From Pisolithus tinctorius (lineage: Eukaryota; Basidiomycota; Agaricomycetes; Boletales; Pisolithaceae), in NCBI GenBank assembly GCA_024663395.1, contig JANFAH010000011.1, positions 620,001-684,000 on the forward strand: a DNA stretch of 64,000 bases. The letters run 5' to 3'. Each line of letters starts with the position of its first letter. Positions within the stretch are counted from its first letter, which is position 1. The notes under the pieces are model-generated. The model was not told the origin of the DNA. It made no database searches and saw only the letters and a program-made list of their open reading frames with translations. This document shows, piece after piece, positions 46,371 to 57,457 of this stretch. The position numbers were made by a program, and so were the translations under genes.

Positions 46371-49300
46371 TTACACTCAAGAGGGCTTCTGATCTGAACA
46401 CCTCTCTCAGCATCCCAGATCCTCACAGTCTTGTCACATGACCATGAGACAATCCTCTTGCCATCTGAGGAGAATCCAACTGAGGTAACTCAGTTAGTAT
46501 GCCCCTCCAGAGGGCTGCCAATCTGGATACCTCTCTCAGCATCCCAGACCTGCACAGTCTTGTCCCAAGAGCCTGACATGATCCTCTTGCCATCAGAGGA
46601 GAACCCAGCTGAGGTAACTTGATCAGTATACCCCTTAAGAACACTTCCAATCAGAACACCTCTCTCAACATCCCAGACCCACACAGTCCCATCCACATCC
46701 CCTGACACAATCTTCTTGCCATTAGCAGAGAATCCTACTGAGGTGACTTGCCAGTATGCCCCTGCAATGCAAGCTGGGAAACTGGCCATTCATCACAACC
46801 TCCTATGGATACTCTGCCAAGGTGAGAATTTTGACTTAAGCTTCCTTGACAACACTGTATTTGAAGGTGTAAAGGGAAATGCAGAAATGTAGAGGTGTGG
46901 TGTGCTGTGTGAGAGAATGCTCCCTAAATGTTGCAGAAATTCAACTCCATCCTCTGCTAATGCCAGGATATCATCAACACCATCTTGTTCCTTGGATGTC
47001 ATATCAGACTACATTATGTATGACTATCATTCACTCACCTGTAGCCATGCTATAGTGGAGGTAAGAGCACCTTTACCATGTCCAAGACCACTGAGAAGGC
47101 TCAGAGCCTCAAGCCAGAAGAGTATCTTTTCACTCCCAATAATGGCTTTGACAAATTGTCCAAGTGATAAGTCAAACCCAGTGCTCTGCAGACAGTAGGC
47201 CCAGTATTGACATGAGTAGGACAGATTGAGTGAGATCTTGCTGTGGATTCTCTCCTGCAAATCAGTGACCCCAGAGTTGAGCAAGTAGGAACTTTCCAAT
47301 CCACAGATGTTGAATTTCAGCACATTGCAAAGAGTGTGCAATGAGGCATAGGCAAAGCTATTGTGCATGGTGGATACACCAAGGAAATAAACCCCACTCT
47401 GCAAGTGATCAGTGAGGAAGTCGTAGAATGATGCACGCAGTGGCCAGACCACAGATAGATGGTCTGCTATGCCACCCAACATCAGATCCATGAATTCGAG
47501 AATGAAGATGTCGAAATGATCCTCCTCAGAGGGAAAATGTGCGTGCATTTCGTTCAGTACATCTAACTGCTGAGGTTCAAATGTCAACATGACCTGCTGC
47601 ATCACGGAACAGAATCGCACAAGCATGATCTCCTCCTGCGGTGCAGTGTCCTCCAGGATTGTTGTGTACATGACGTCCGATAGTGTGCTCCCACCCCCGG
47701 AACTAGGGGACACAATCTCCTTGTAACGCTCCATGACCTTCCAACCAGGCCTATTCGGCTGAATGAACCTGCAGGATAGACAGCCCACTCAAATAGACCA
47801 TCCGACTTTTAAGCAATGCTCTGGACTTGCGTGGTTCCAATCTGCGGAAGCCAGCACAGCTCGGTGGAAACATAGTTGGATGTCACGTGCCACCAATTTT
47901 GAAGGGATTCGTCCAAGGAACTCACCTTCACATGCACGGCAGTACTCAGGGCACGTTTGATATCCGACAGTGATGCGCTGTCTTGAAGTGCCTGAACCGC
48001 TTTCGTCCAAGGCATCGATCACCGCCACCACATTCCCAATTACCACCCCATTAACCTTGGACAACGGCTCCAAACGAGCTTCTGCCACTGCTGCACAACG
48101 TCTGGTGTGATCTTGAGCGAGTGGTCCTGTGACACGGCGTCTGCCAACGCTCGCCGAAACGACGGGTCTCGAGCAATTGTCGTCAGAATTTTCTCTTCGC
48201 AGTGTTCGGCCTGCCGGTCACGAGAAAAACAGAAGCAGGATCCGAGTCTTCCTACATCCTTGATCCACCCCGCAACTGTATGAGCAATTGCCGATTTTCC
48301 CCTTCCGGCCTGCCTGTGGAGCCACAAAATCCGAGATGCACTGACATCAGGATCCTTAATCCAGTCAATGATCTCCTGCAAAGTCTCTTTCCTCGTGCCC
48401 TCGAGACATTTCTTCGTCGTGTTCAACCCTGCGCCACGTGCGCAAGCCATGCCTTCGAGATTCAGGTCTTCAAATATGCGGCATGTGTTAACCTGGAAGT
48501 CCCAAACCTCGCGGTCGCGATACTGTTGCATCAATTTGATTATGATCTCGACGTGACCATCGACGACGATTCGCATTTCGGAGAAAATGTTCTTTCCTGT
48601 TCTTTTCCCTAGGAAGACATCGTCCCACGATCTCATAATCGAGAAGGGGATATGACATACAAAAGCTTTTCGTCGCGGAATAGTCTTTGATGAACAGCGC
48701 AGAGTCGCTTATTGCTTGTGCAAGCTTTGCGAGATTATCTCGTGTGTTGTCGATATTCTGTATATTTTCTTCCTCTGTAAGAAATTCGTAGACGCTTCGC
48801 ACGGTGACAAAGAGGTCAGACACTGCCTCGTCAAGACTCGATTGGTTTATGAGCACCTACGGGTGACTGTGAGATGAAGGATGCCAATAGTAATCAGAAA
48901 CATACTTGAACAGCAGAAGTTAAGATTCCTAGCGCAATCTGGGCATACAGGTGGACGTGGCGCGTGCGTAAGATCATTCTATGGATGCAAAAACTCCAGC
49001 ACTTACATGAGCAAGTGGTCACGACTTGATTGAAGACTTTGAAAGGTTTGAGACACCTATCGCTGCAGTCTTCACTCTTAATGAACAAACCATCCTGGCC
49101 AATAGGCAAGATGGGATTCAAGCCGTCGAATCCTAATATGACTGTAGCTTCGGCAACTTTGCCAGCCAATCCCAGCGTGGATTCTGGTTCTCCTTTGTCG
49201 GTTACCTGTTTGGCCTGTGCAACAGAATCGTTCTGACATCATAGCATGTCGAGGTCATGCACATCTCCTGAGTTGGAACTTGTTGGATGAACATGGAAGA

Positions 49301-49684
49301 CCACCGTACCCCTTGAGCTGAAGTCGCAATAGGTCTGACCCTTTGTTCGAATCCCGCGCTGCCCCATCAGCAGCTGCAGCTGTACTAGTTCCTGTTGCAG
49401 CGTTGGTCAAGGCAGCTTTCTTCAACCGGCACAAGAAGCGCCTCATTGTGGCGAGCTTTCTTTGAGAAGGCGGGCCCGCTGTTTCAGTTGTGGAGGGTAA
49501 ATTACTTGCTCGAGCCTGAGATTGCCCAGGCGACCACATAGTTTTTTGGCAGATCGATCGATACGTGTGTATGTTTCAAGGGAGGGATGACTACATACGA
49601 AGGCAGCCCCAGGCGTGGAGTTGTACGAGGGCTTCAGAAGTCCCAAGAGACTCGACGACGTTTCTTTAACTGCGTTTTGGCCAT
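46371..49684 (-). pseudogene. NWD4, NACHT-WD40 pseudogene
   Basis: A leader like that of NWD1 (TTCAATGG context, MAKTQLKKRRR, about 49,684) and a second basic start (MRRFLCRLKKAAL, about 49,447) precede N-terminal exons with CLKPFKVFNQVVTT and [17 protein letters not shown] helical exon follows (VSDLFVTVRSVYEFLTEEE). The NACHT exon begins after 48,612; its P-loop reads HRQAGRGKS with the first glycine changed to arginine. A frameshift follows WQKLVW (about 48,080), and about 80 bp are missing after ALDESGSGTSRQ. The part after NACHT (47,027-47,788) and some five WD40 repeats remain. The 3' end is cut at about 46,371 by the NWD2-like segment. CpG is normal upstream of 47,421 and absent downstream. 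Confidence 0.85.
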
Positions 49685-49689
49685 TGAAA

Positions 49690-50555
49690 ACTGAGTACTC
49701 CGTTCAGAGTTTGCGGATTTGCTTCGAGGTTGAGAGGAGTGAGAGGCGTTGACATTAGGTGCCATATTCACATCGTGCGTAGCTTGGGCACGGTCCACTG
49801 CTGCATGATTTACAGTGTGCGTCGCGCCTGCTGTCTGTGCAAATGCACAGTGCACAGTCAACAAGCAAAGAATCGAGATGAACCCATTGTTTCCCTTGGC
49901 TTCTGATGGACCATGCCCTCGCTTTCCTGCGAACGTGTGCTGCATCCCGCCGGACGGAGCGCTGTCAAGTGCGACCATAAACAGGCAGCCCATTCGCTAA
50001 TTTCGTACCTGTCATCACTCATTTGGTCATACCCCCGATAAAGAAAGGAGAAGTACAAAAGATAATCGTATTTTCCAGGACGCGGAGCCTAGTCCTAGTC
50101 CTGGTCTGTTTTCATCTTTTGTTGCGAACGATCATTGACGGTCTACGGTCCGAATTCCGAGTGCCCATAAACGGTCTGATCATTTGCTTGTGGGTAGTAT
50201 TCTATGCTGTTACATGCTTGCTCTGTCACGACCTTATGTTTTTGGGTGGGGCCGCTCGGATGTTGCGATTTACAGCGCTGGCTATCCACTGTGAGTGTGT
50301 ACTTCGAGGTGTCAGCAGAACACAGCAGTAATGGAACCTAACCAAGTCAGAGAGGAATACATATGCATCAGCTGATATTCATCGCAGCTGTTCCGAGGTA
50401 TGTATGACATGCTTCTCATTTCCTCCTAAGTTTTGGTGTCCCATGAGATGTTTCCAGCACCGAGTGGCGTTTAAGTGGACACCGTGCGATTACATGTGTT
50501 GAGCATCTCTAGAGACGTTGAAAATAGTACGGATTCTACTCTACGCGTTACTGCT
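49690..50555. other. Region without recognised gene
   Basis: Between the NWD4 leader and the DIRS-like element. The frames are short and carry no motif. CpG is normal. Confidence 0.4.
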
Positions 50556-50792
50556 CGTCGGTCTAAGGAGAGATGCGAAGTACTGTGTTGGAGTGGGGAG
50601 ATGAGAGACAGAGAGGTATATATTGTGCTGTGATGATGTGGGGACTTGGGCGAAAACCGGAGGTTTTCCGGCCCGAGGCTAGGACCCGAAGAAAGTCCTC
50701 GAGCTGAGCTGTGGTACCCAAGTGGTAGGAGTTAGCGACGCATCTAGCGAAGCTCGAGGCCCAAGGGAAAGGAGCGAACAATGCTTACTGTT

Positions 50793-51990
50793 TCAACGTA
50801 CTGGGGGAAGAGTATATCGCTTAAACTTCTCGAGGATTTCCACGTCGTTCTGTAGGAAAGGTGCTAGGACCAGAGCATGGTGGCGGAGGTATAATGTGAA
50901 TGATTCCCCTGTCCATCTTCCCATTGTTTTTACTACGTCAAGCGGAACTCCTTTGAGTAGGTAGAACAGGGTTCCCCCTATGCGCAGACTGTGGCCTTTG
51001 AGGTGGGGGAGGTCCTGGTGGGATTTGGCTATGGCCGTGATCCTTTTGGTGACTGCAGTTTTGGAGAGGGGGCGGAGGCCTTTGGTTGGGTGGTGCCAAG
51101 CGAACAGGTGGTCTGTCTTGCTTGCTGGGCTCAGACGGAAGTGGTTTTCTAGCGCATTGTATGGGTCTGTGTCGGATAGTGCTTGGTGGGGTGCACACTG
51201 GACTGTCTCCCCTTTAGAATCGCACTTTGTCACTGGGAGCTGGAAAACTAGGACCGGTAAATTGTCGTGGTTGTGCGTGAGTCTGTAGCCTGCTCTCGTG
51301 ATGTGCTTGGCGGGGTCGAAACTCTGTATGGATGGAACTGTGAACTCTCCTAACCTCGCTACACAGTAGAAGGATACTACTAGGCATGCGAAAATGGCCG
51401 CGTTGCATGGATCTTTGTGGTCGAGGAGGCTGTGGAAAATTATGAGGATGTCTACAGTGAAAGGTGCTCGTCTGGAGCGTTTGGATGAGTGCGGGGTGAG
51501 TTTAGCAGCACCTGCAAGGATTGCTTTGTACTCTACTTCGTTTATGTCCCATTTACAGCCATGCGCGCAGTCCTGCTGCATAGTTGGCGAGGGTGGAGCC
51601 TGAATGTGCACCTGCACAGCTCGCCAAGAAAGCAGCGAGGGTGTTGGGAGACGTTGGACACCTGCGGTCGTCTGGTATCTCGTTGAGGTCACAGTAGACA
51701 TGGAAAACCAGTAGGCCTGTTCCGTACAGCTCTTTTGTAGAGTCTGTCCAGGAGGCACCGATCACATTTGTGATCCTATCTATGGTGGATTGGGGAAGGG
51801 GGACAGGTGCTGTCAAGCGTGGGGGTAGATGGGCTGGGCGCCACAGGAGTAGTCTTTCCTTGGCTAGACAATGGGGTCGGAGGGGGGAAGGAGCGGGTGT
51901 GAGATGGGGCTTGTATGGTTTTGGTTTTAGTGGGGGTTTCGGGTCTGATAAATTGATGTGAGCATCGAATTTGGTGGGTTTGTTCTCAGC
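50793..51990 (-). pseudogene. DIRS tyrosine recombinase, frameshifted
   Basis: The N-terminal core-binding half (TKELYGTGLLVFHVYCDL, STLANYAAGLRAW, to about 51,553) and the catalytic half (KWDINEVEYKAILAG onward) are in different frames and meet at about 51,555. Catalytic residues are visible: ARLGEF (Arg I), HSLRIGGT (His-x-x-Arg), GRWTGESFTLYLR (His/Trp and Tyr). A one-base indel or loss of a few codons explains the break. The enzyme would integrate circular cDNA. Confidence 0.7.
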
Positions 51991-54454
51991 GTTCGATGCC
52001 AGTGAAGCGATTGATGAGATTGTCAGAATCTCTCCTGTCAGAGAGCAGTCTGGCTTCAGCCTCTTTCTGGCGAGCGATGTGGTCAATGACTCTGGCTGGC
52101 TGAGGTGCGTAGTATCCCTCTTGTCTCGCCCGTTGTTCAGTCGGTGAGATGGGTGCGTCGAAGTTGAAGCAGGTCCGGGTAAGTTCGTTGGGGATGGGAA
52201 CCGGAGGGAGGAGAAGGTTGTGTGTACCGTACACTCCCCGCGATGGTCCGTCTGCTGGGTTTTTTCCGCTTGGCACGTATTTTGTGCTGACACTAAGGAT
52301 GTTAGAGTGGTGATCGGTAGTGAAGTCATGGATGCGTTTGAAAACTTCGTTTGTTTCTTTGTTCCTGTGTCTGCCGACCCACCAGCCTTCGACAACCCCT
52401 GAATTGTCTCCGAAGACGAGTACATGTGAGGGAGTAGTGAGGATAGCGCTGATGGTGCGAATGAGGAGCTCGAAGGCGATTGCTTCAGCCCAACCGATGT
52501 CGCGCTGCTTCCCTCTTTCTGACTGCCAACCTGGGGTGAGCCTCCAGGCTCTCCAACACGGACCGATGACGATTGCGAGGCCAAAACCAGAGCTAGCATC
52601 AGAGTAGGCTCTGAGGTCTATTGTGGTGGGGGGAGGTTCTATGGGGCGGGTTACCTTTCCTGCTTGCAGCGTGTCAGTCCACCACTCGAGGTCTATTTGT
52701 ACCTGCTTGTCGGGTCTGTGTGGCATGAAAGGTTTAGGCGTGCATATCGCGGCTGTGCGCTCGAGGCTTGTGAGGTATGCGCGGCCTTTGGGTATGATGG
52801 CTGCCACATGTAGTAATTTGCCGTACAGTTCTTGTATGTCTAGCAGAGTGTGGAACGGTCTCTTTCGCCATGCATGTATGGCCTGTAAGTACTTCTCGAC
52901 CTTTCTTTCACTCAGCGAAACCGTCATGTCTCGGAGGTTCCATAGAAAACCTATGTAAATAGTCGAATATGTGAAAGGTTGATCTTTCTCTGTCTCCCAA
53001 GGAACTCCAAGTTCCTGGGACACGTGGTCGATGTCTGCGAAACTGTAAGTGAAAAGAGCATCATGCTCGGATCGGGGGGAAGCCTGGGATAAGTCAACTA
53101 TGGGACATGAACAATCCTCGTTGTACTCCTCTGTCGTGCTGTCGTCGCATGTCTGACCCTGAAAAAAGGTTCTGCCGCCTGCATGTTGTGCCTCGTGTGC
53201 TGTGATCTGTCGGTGCCATTCTCGTCTCGAAGCATTATAGCTGTCTAGGAAAAGCTTTCTTATCCTGAAAAATATATGGTTGTCTACCCATTTGTCTAGT
53301 GGGCCGATGCCCTTAGCTCTGAAGATTTCTGCTTTAGCATCCGCAACTTGGCCGTAGATTCCAGCTGAGGGTGTGGCACCGAATGCAAGGCATGTGTCTA
53401 TGCAAGCTTGTAAATCTGAGGTTCGTACGACTGCTGCTGGCCATTGGGATGGATGGATAGGAATGGTTTGGTAGGCTTCTGCTACGTCTCGGGTGGCTAC
53501 TTCGGAGCCTCGGGGGAGGCGAGAAGCTAAGAGGTATATTATGGTGAATTTACCCCATGTGGTAGGGAAATTGTCTGCGGAGATGAAAGTATTGATGGCA
53601 GGGTTTGGGTAGGTTGGGGACGTCGTTAAGGGGAAAGAAAAATTCTGTATAAGTCTAAATTTGCCTGGCCGTCCAGGTTTGGGGATGAGGGAAAGCGGGG
53701 AGGACTGGAAAGGGCCGATTAGCTGTTCTATTGTATCGAGGGGGAACAGCCCGATGTATCTTCCTTTGGTTGTTTCTTTGTTAATTATTTCTTCGAACTT
53801 AGAAACGTATGTAACGACTGAGTCTTTATTAGGAGGGCATTGCATATGAGTTATGGCAGGGAAATCTATTACAAAACCGTAGTGGAGTCCTGATATTATG
53901 GAAGCAAAACGATCGGCTAGACCAGCGGCACGTAGTTCGCATTCCCAGACCTCTGGTTTATAGGGGGTTGCTGGGTGGCGCCTTCTGAGCTCGAGGGCAG
54001 TGGCTGGCTCCATGGGTGGCCAGCTCGCAGCCAGAGCAGAGGTGCTTTGCATCGTGTCGTTCGGTGCATCCTTCCTCTCTCTGCCACTTTGTGCATAGTC
54101 GATGGCCTTTCTTCGAGAAGAGGCTTCTGTTGATACGCTCGGTGACGGTACCGAATCTGTTGTCCCAGGTTCGCTCCACTCTGCACTCGATGACCAAACC
54201 CCTGTGGCGCTCTCTACTGAGGCAGACTGCACACACCGGGAGGGGCGAGGAGTCTGTGCGGGGTGTGCTCGATCGAAAGGGCTTGGCCCTTCTGTCATAG
54301 TTGGAAGCAGTTGGGGAGAGTGGGCATTTGGGCGCCGGGGTTGTGTATGCAGGTGTGGTGTTGTACCTGAGTGTGATCTGTTTGGAAAATGGGGAAAAAG
54401 CCGTGTTGCCGTGTAAGACAAGGCAGGGAAAGGGGGTGTGTAAACCCAGTGCAT
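51986..54454 (-). CDS. DIRS reverse transcriptase-RNase H
   Basis: An 822-codon open frame. The middle shows RT blocks (SLIPKPGRPGKFRLIQNFS, ATRDVAEAYQTIPIHPSQW, FGATPSAGIYG). The position of the catalytic Asp pair reads KWVDNHIFFRI: V-D-N, so the second Asp is Asn. The RNase H part has YSDASSGFG, WAEAIAFELL, VFGDNSGVVEG and GKNPADGPSRG, with all four acidic residues. Its stop lies at the junction with the recombinase frame. Confidence 0.8.
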   Translation of the reverse strand: MHWVYTPPFPALSYTATRLFPHFPNRSHSGTTPHLHTQPRRPNAHSPQLLPTMTEGPSPFDRAHPAQTPRPSRCVQSASVESATGVWSSSAEWSEPGTTDSVPSPSVSTEASSRRKAIDYAQSGRERKDAPNDTMQSTSALAASWPPMEPATALELRRRHPATPYKPEVWECELRAAGLADRFASIISGLHYGFVIDFPAITHMQCPPNKDSVVTYVSKFEEIINKETTKGRYIGLFPLDTIEQLIGPFQSSPLSLIPKPGRPGKFRLIQNFSFPLTTSPTYPNPAINTFISADNFPTTWGKFTIIYLLASRLPRGSEVATRDVAEAYQTIPIHPSQWPAAVVRTSDLQACIDTCLAFGATPSAGIYGQVADAKAEIFRAKGIGPLDKWVDNHIFFRIRKLFLDSYNASRREWHRQITAHEAQHAGGRTFFQGQTCDDSTTEEYNEDCSCPIVDLSQASPRSEHDALFTYSFADIDHVSQELGVPWETEKDQPFTYSTIYIGFLWNLRDMTVSLSERKVEKYLQAIHAWRKRPFHTLLDIQELYGKLLHVAAIIPKGRAYLTSLERTAAICTPKPFMPHRPDKQVQIDLEWWTDTLQAGKVTRPIEPPPTTIDLRAYSDASSGFGLAIVIGPCWRAWRLTPGWQSERGKQRDIGWAEAIAFELLIRTISAILTTPSHVLVFGDNSGVVEGWWVGRHRNKETNEVFKRIHDFTTDHHSNILSVSTKYVPSGKNPADGPSRGVYGTHNLLLPPVPIPNELTRTCFNFDAPISPTEQRARQEGYYAPQPARVIDHIARQKEAEARLLSDRRDSDNLINRFTGIER

Positions 54455-54674
54455 GTGGTGCCATCATAGGCAGGATGTGGGTGGAGCCGTGGTAGGCAAG
54501 ATGGGAGTGGAAGCGGTGGGGTGTGAAAACCCAAAAACAAGTCGAATGGCCGTGGTCGGTGTTGAGTACCGGGGCCCGGCATGGTTGGTGTGGAGAACCG
54601 TCCATGCCGAATGGTGGGTGTGTGAGTAGGGGTGAGTACGAATGAGGGAGAGGGGAAACAAGGGTGTGGTAGAT

Positions 54675-55640
54675 TCATATGTGAAAAATTTTGGGATGGT
54701 CAAAGAAATTGTTAATTTCGCTGCGGCGAAGTGAGGGGGTGGAAAGACTGACCCGCTTCAGTGAGTCCAGCTCTGCTACACGAGCGGAGTGCACTAGCTC
54801 GTCTCGGATGTTGGCGAGGAGTCTGTCGTTGACCAGTGCGATGTTGAAGGAATGACCGGTGTTGAGGGTGTCATGCCATTTGCGGCGTACTCTTGCTTGG
54901 TATACTAGAAGGGCGCTCTTGCTGATAGCGCAGCTGCCATGTCGCCATGGATGATTTTCAAGTGCTAACCAAAATTTGACATGGTTGTCGACGTTCTCTT
55001 TTTCCCAGTTGTTTTCCTTCATCGCTGCTACTAGACGGTGAGCTGCTTCGCTGAACTCTTCCCAAGAGAGGTCTTCGTCCTTGGTGACATTGCCCTTGGC
55101 ACGTGCTGCTGCGATGGGCACAAAGGTGTGGAGGCCATCTCCTGATTGAAGGAGGGCCATGGCGTCATCATCTGTGGAGCAGGGTGTGAGTTCTGCATTC
55201 TGAAGGCCTTTGTTGGTGAAGAAATAGAGCTCGCAATAGTCACCTTTGCGGAGTCTGCATGAAGCGATAGGTGCCAGAACTATGATGGTGTCCATGGGTA
55301 CAGCTACATCTTGCAGGACTGGCGCATATTTGTTGCGGTACTTCTTCTTGTCCTCTTGGAGAGCTATTTCTTGTTCTCGTTTTAGTTCTTGCCATAGGCG
55401 TTCTCGCTCTTCTGCGGCTAGTCTCTCTCTTTCTTTGTTGGCCTCTTGCTCTGCTAGGGTTTGTCTGTCCCATTCTTGCCTTTCCAGGTCGTTGTTTACC
55501 GTCCAGAGTAGTTCTAGCTGGTTGGCTGCTGCTTCGTGGTTGATTGCATCATTGAGTAGACATTCTCTTGCTTGGAGGTACTTCTCAGATGTGAAATCGG
55601 GGCAGGTGGCTTCATGCGGATTGGACGCGAGCATTGGCAT
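54675..55640 (-). CDS. DIRS ORF1 (Gag-like), coiled coil
   Basis: 321 residues starting MPMLASNPHEATCPDF. A charged coiled coil follows (residues 45-105, rich in E, K, R and Q: DLERQEWDRQTLAEQEANKE). The C-terminal half contains HVKFWLALENHPWRHGSC and LVYQARVRRKWHDTL. I do not recognise a domain; position and coiled coil fit a Gag-like ORF1. Confidence 0.6.
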   Translation of the reverse strand: MPMLASNPHEATCPDFTSEKYLQARECLLNDAINHEAAANQLELLWTVNNDLERQEWDRQTLAEQEANKERERLAAEERERLWQELKREQEIALQEDKKKYRNKYAPVLQDVAVPMDTIIVLAPIASCRLRKGDYCELYFFTNKGLQNAELTPCSTDDDAMALLQSGDGLHTFVPIAAARAKGNVTKDEDLSWEEFSEAAHRLVAAMKENNWEKENVDNHVKFWLALENHPWRHGSCAISKSALLVYQARVRRKWHDTLNTGHSFNIALVNDRLLANIRDELVHSARVAELDSLKRVSLSTPSLRRSEINNFFDHPKIFHI

Positions 55641-55685
55641 TGCAAGAAAGGAACTGCTGAGCGCACTGACCGACTCAGTTCAGGC

Positions 55686-55781
55686 GCGAGGTGGTGGCAA
55701 GAGCGAGAGAGCGAACGCCACCTCGCTTCTCACGCCTAGACTATATTCTCGGTACGCTACGTAAACTCTGCTACCGAGAAT
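55686..55781. repeat. Two inverted repeats at the 5' end of the DIRS-like element
   Basis: ATTCTCGGTA (55745-55754) pairs with TACCGAGAAT (55772-55781), a perfect 10-bp inverted repeat. GCGAGGTGG (55686-55694) pairs with CCACCTCGC (55718-55726). Both lie in the untranslated part before ORF1. Confidence 0.7.
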
Positions 55782-56044
55782 GACCATCAGTGTCCTGAAT
55801 GGAAGCGACTATCCAATACACTGAAAACTACGAGCGAATACAAAGGAAGGATGAGTAGATAGGCTGCATATAGATGAAAGGGTATGGCGCATATAGATAC
55901 GATAGAGCGGAGAGAAAGAGGGAAACACGGGTTCCAATACAAATTGTCCTTGCAAATAAGCGCGAGATTAAAGGCAAGCATACGAGGTTAGCTTGACGGG
56001 TAAGTGGTACAGGTATCCATTCGTCGTGTCGAGGCAATCGCAAC

Positions 56045-57457
56045 TTACACAAGTACATGCTGGTCGCCGGTATTTTGGTTGTAACATGTGCCTGAGGGTA
56101 TGAATGTGGTCCTCCTCGTTGACAAGAGCTTTGCGACCAGCTCCCCATGGGTAACGGTGATGTCGTGTCCAGCACCATCGATGGTGTGGAGATATGCGTG
56201 TGGAACGAGTGTGAGGATCTTGGAGGCGTATTTGTATGGGACGGTTTTGTCAGCTGTACCCTATGCGAAAGGATCGCAGGCTTTCACACAACCAAGATTT
56301 GCGGAAGAGAACGGTTACGTACGTGAATGAGGAAAACTTGTATAGAGGAATTGGAGAGTGCTGCAAATGAGCTTTCAAGTCCTCGTACTGGGCCATCGCG
56401 TAGGCTAGATGCAACAGCGGCATTGTAGTATGGAAGATGAGCAGACTGCAACCGGACAATCTTTGCACGGCACAAGTCAAGGGCCGACGTGGGCAAATGG
56501 ATGCGTGAACGCGTACCTCTTGGATGGGATCAATGTTTGTCTGCGATAAGCTGGACGAGTTGGCAAGACGACGCATGTAATGCTATTGATTTATCAGCAT
56601 CAGGAGTCATGATACGCCGGGCACTGGCTTACCTGAAAAGGTGGGAGAGATGAGAAGATCTGTGTGAGCGGTGATGACATGATTTTGGCAGTTCTAGAAA
56701 TATCGTTCGACTGTTGTGATCCATCAGATCACGTTGGGGGTAAAGAGGACGTGAATGACCTCGATGATGCCCGCCGAAGCTATCAGAGTAACTTTTTCGT
56801 TCACCAGCTGAGGGAATTGAGCGGCAAATGCAGCTGCGATGCCGCCTCCCTGGACAAATCCATGAGTCGTGTGGGCATGCATGCGGGATGAATGTTACCA
56901 TCGAAAGTCCGACTATATGGGCATTGTCCCAGTGGACATGTTGCATTAACAGGGCGAGCTGGGTCGTGTATAGGGACACGTCGTAGGTGACTTGTGGTGC
57001 GTCGGAGTATCCTCTTCCGTACAGATCTGAGGGGAGTTGAGAACGTACTCGACGAGAAGTGCTAGCACTTACCATAGAGGAGAACACGATAGCCTAGCGA
57101 TGCCAGGACAGGAGCGACGTTCTTCCATATGATAGCTGGAATGGAGAGTCCGTGTATAAGGACCACCTTGTTGCCGTCTTCCGGACCCATCAGCCAGTGT
57201 CGCACCTGCACCATGCCAAGAGTCAGTGTGTGAGATCACCGCAGTGAATGGGGGCGTAGTACCTTGCCATGAGGAAGGATGGCATATGCCCCGCCTGGAT
57301 AGAAGTCTTCTGAGTAGACAGCCCAGGCCTGTGGCACGGTCGACAGCGATGCATGCACTGCGGGCGGGGTGGGTGGATATGGAAAGCTAATCAGCAGATA
57401 CGCCACACACGCAGAAAAGACCCCCGCCGTGAGCAGAGACACCGACAGCCGACGCAT
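56045..57457 (-). CDS. Alpha/beta-hydrolase, membrane-anchored, eight exons
   Basis: Exons 57263-57457, 57073-57205, 56899-57026, 56760-56849, 56633-56710, 56517-56582, 56323-56460 and 56045-56260 join in frame to 347 residues. The start at 57457 gives MRRLSVSLLTAGVFSACVAY, a signal anchor; an ATG at 57508 in the same frame is possible. Oxyanion region LIHGLSIP, then DLYGRGYSD, then nucleophile elbow GLSMGGG with its serine split off by an intron after GLSM. Catalytic acid probably in TADKTVPY, histidine in GAGHD. This is the alpha/beta-hydrolase fold of the lipase/monoglyceride-hydrolase kind; substrate unknown. The C-terminus (GDQHVLV) diverges from the paralog remnant at 2.7-4.2 kb, whose homologous tail runs in another frame. 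Confidence 0.85.

Larger units (their letters stand above)
39498..47420. other. CpG-depleted tract 3
   Basis: Only about half a dozen CpG were seen in some 8 kb. The tract covers all of NWD3 right of the chromovirus, the 1.8-kb insertion, the fold-back element, the NWD2 duplicate and the WD40 half of NWD4. Normal CpG returns at 47421 within NWD4. Confidence 0.8.
50560..55781 (-). mobile_element. DIRS-like tyrosine-recombinase retrotransposon
   Basis: Three consecutive minus-strand coding regions make up a DIRS-type element: ORF1, RT-RNase H and a tyrosine recombinase in place of a DDE integrase. Outer limits are approximate. The right limit is set by the inverted repeat at 55745-55781 and by homology of the hydrolase 3' flank starting at about 55,813. 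The left limit is set by the end of recombinase-linked sequence. I could not find the split or inverted terminal repeats. CpG content is normal. The recombinase frame and an RT active-site residue look damaged. Confidence 0.75.
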
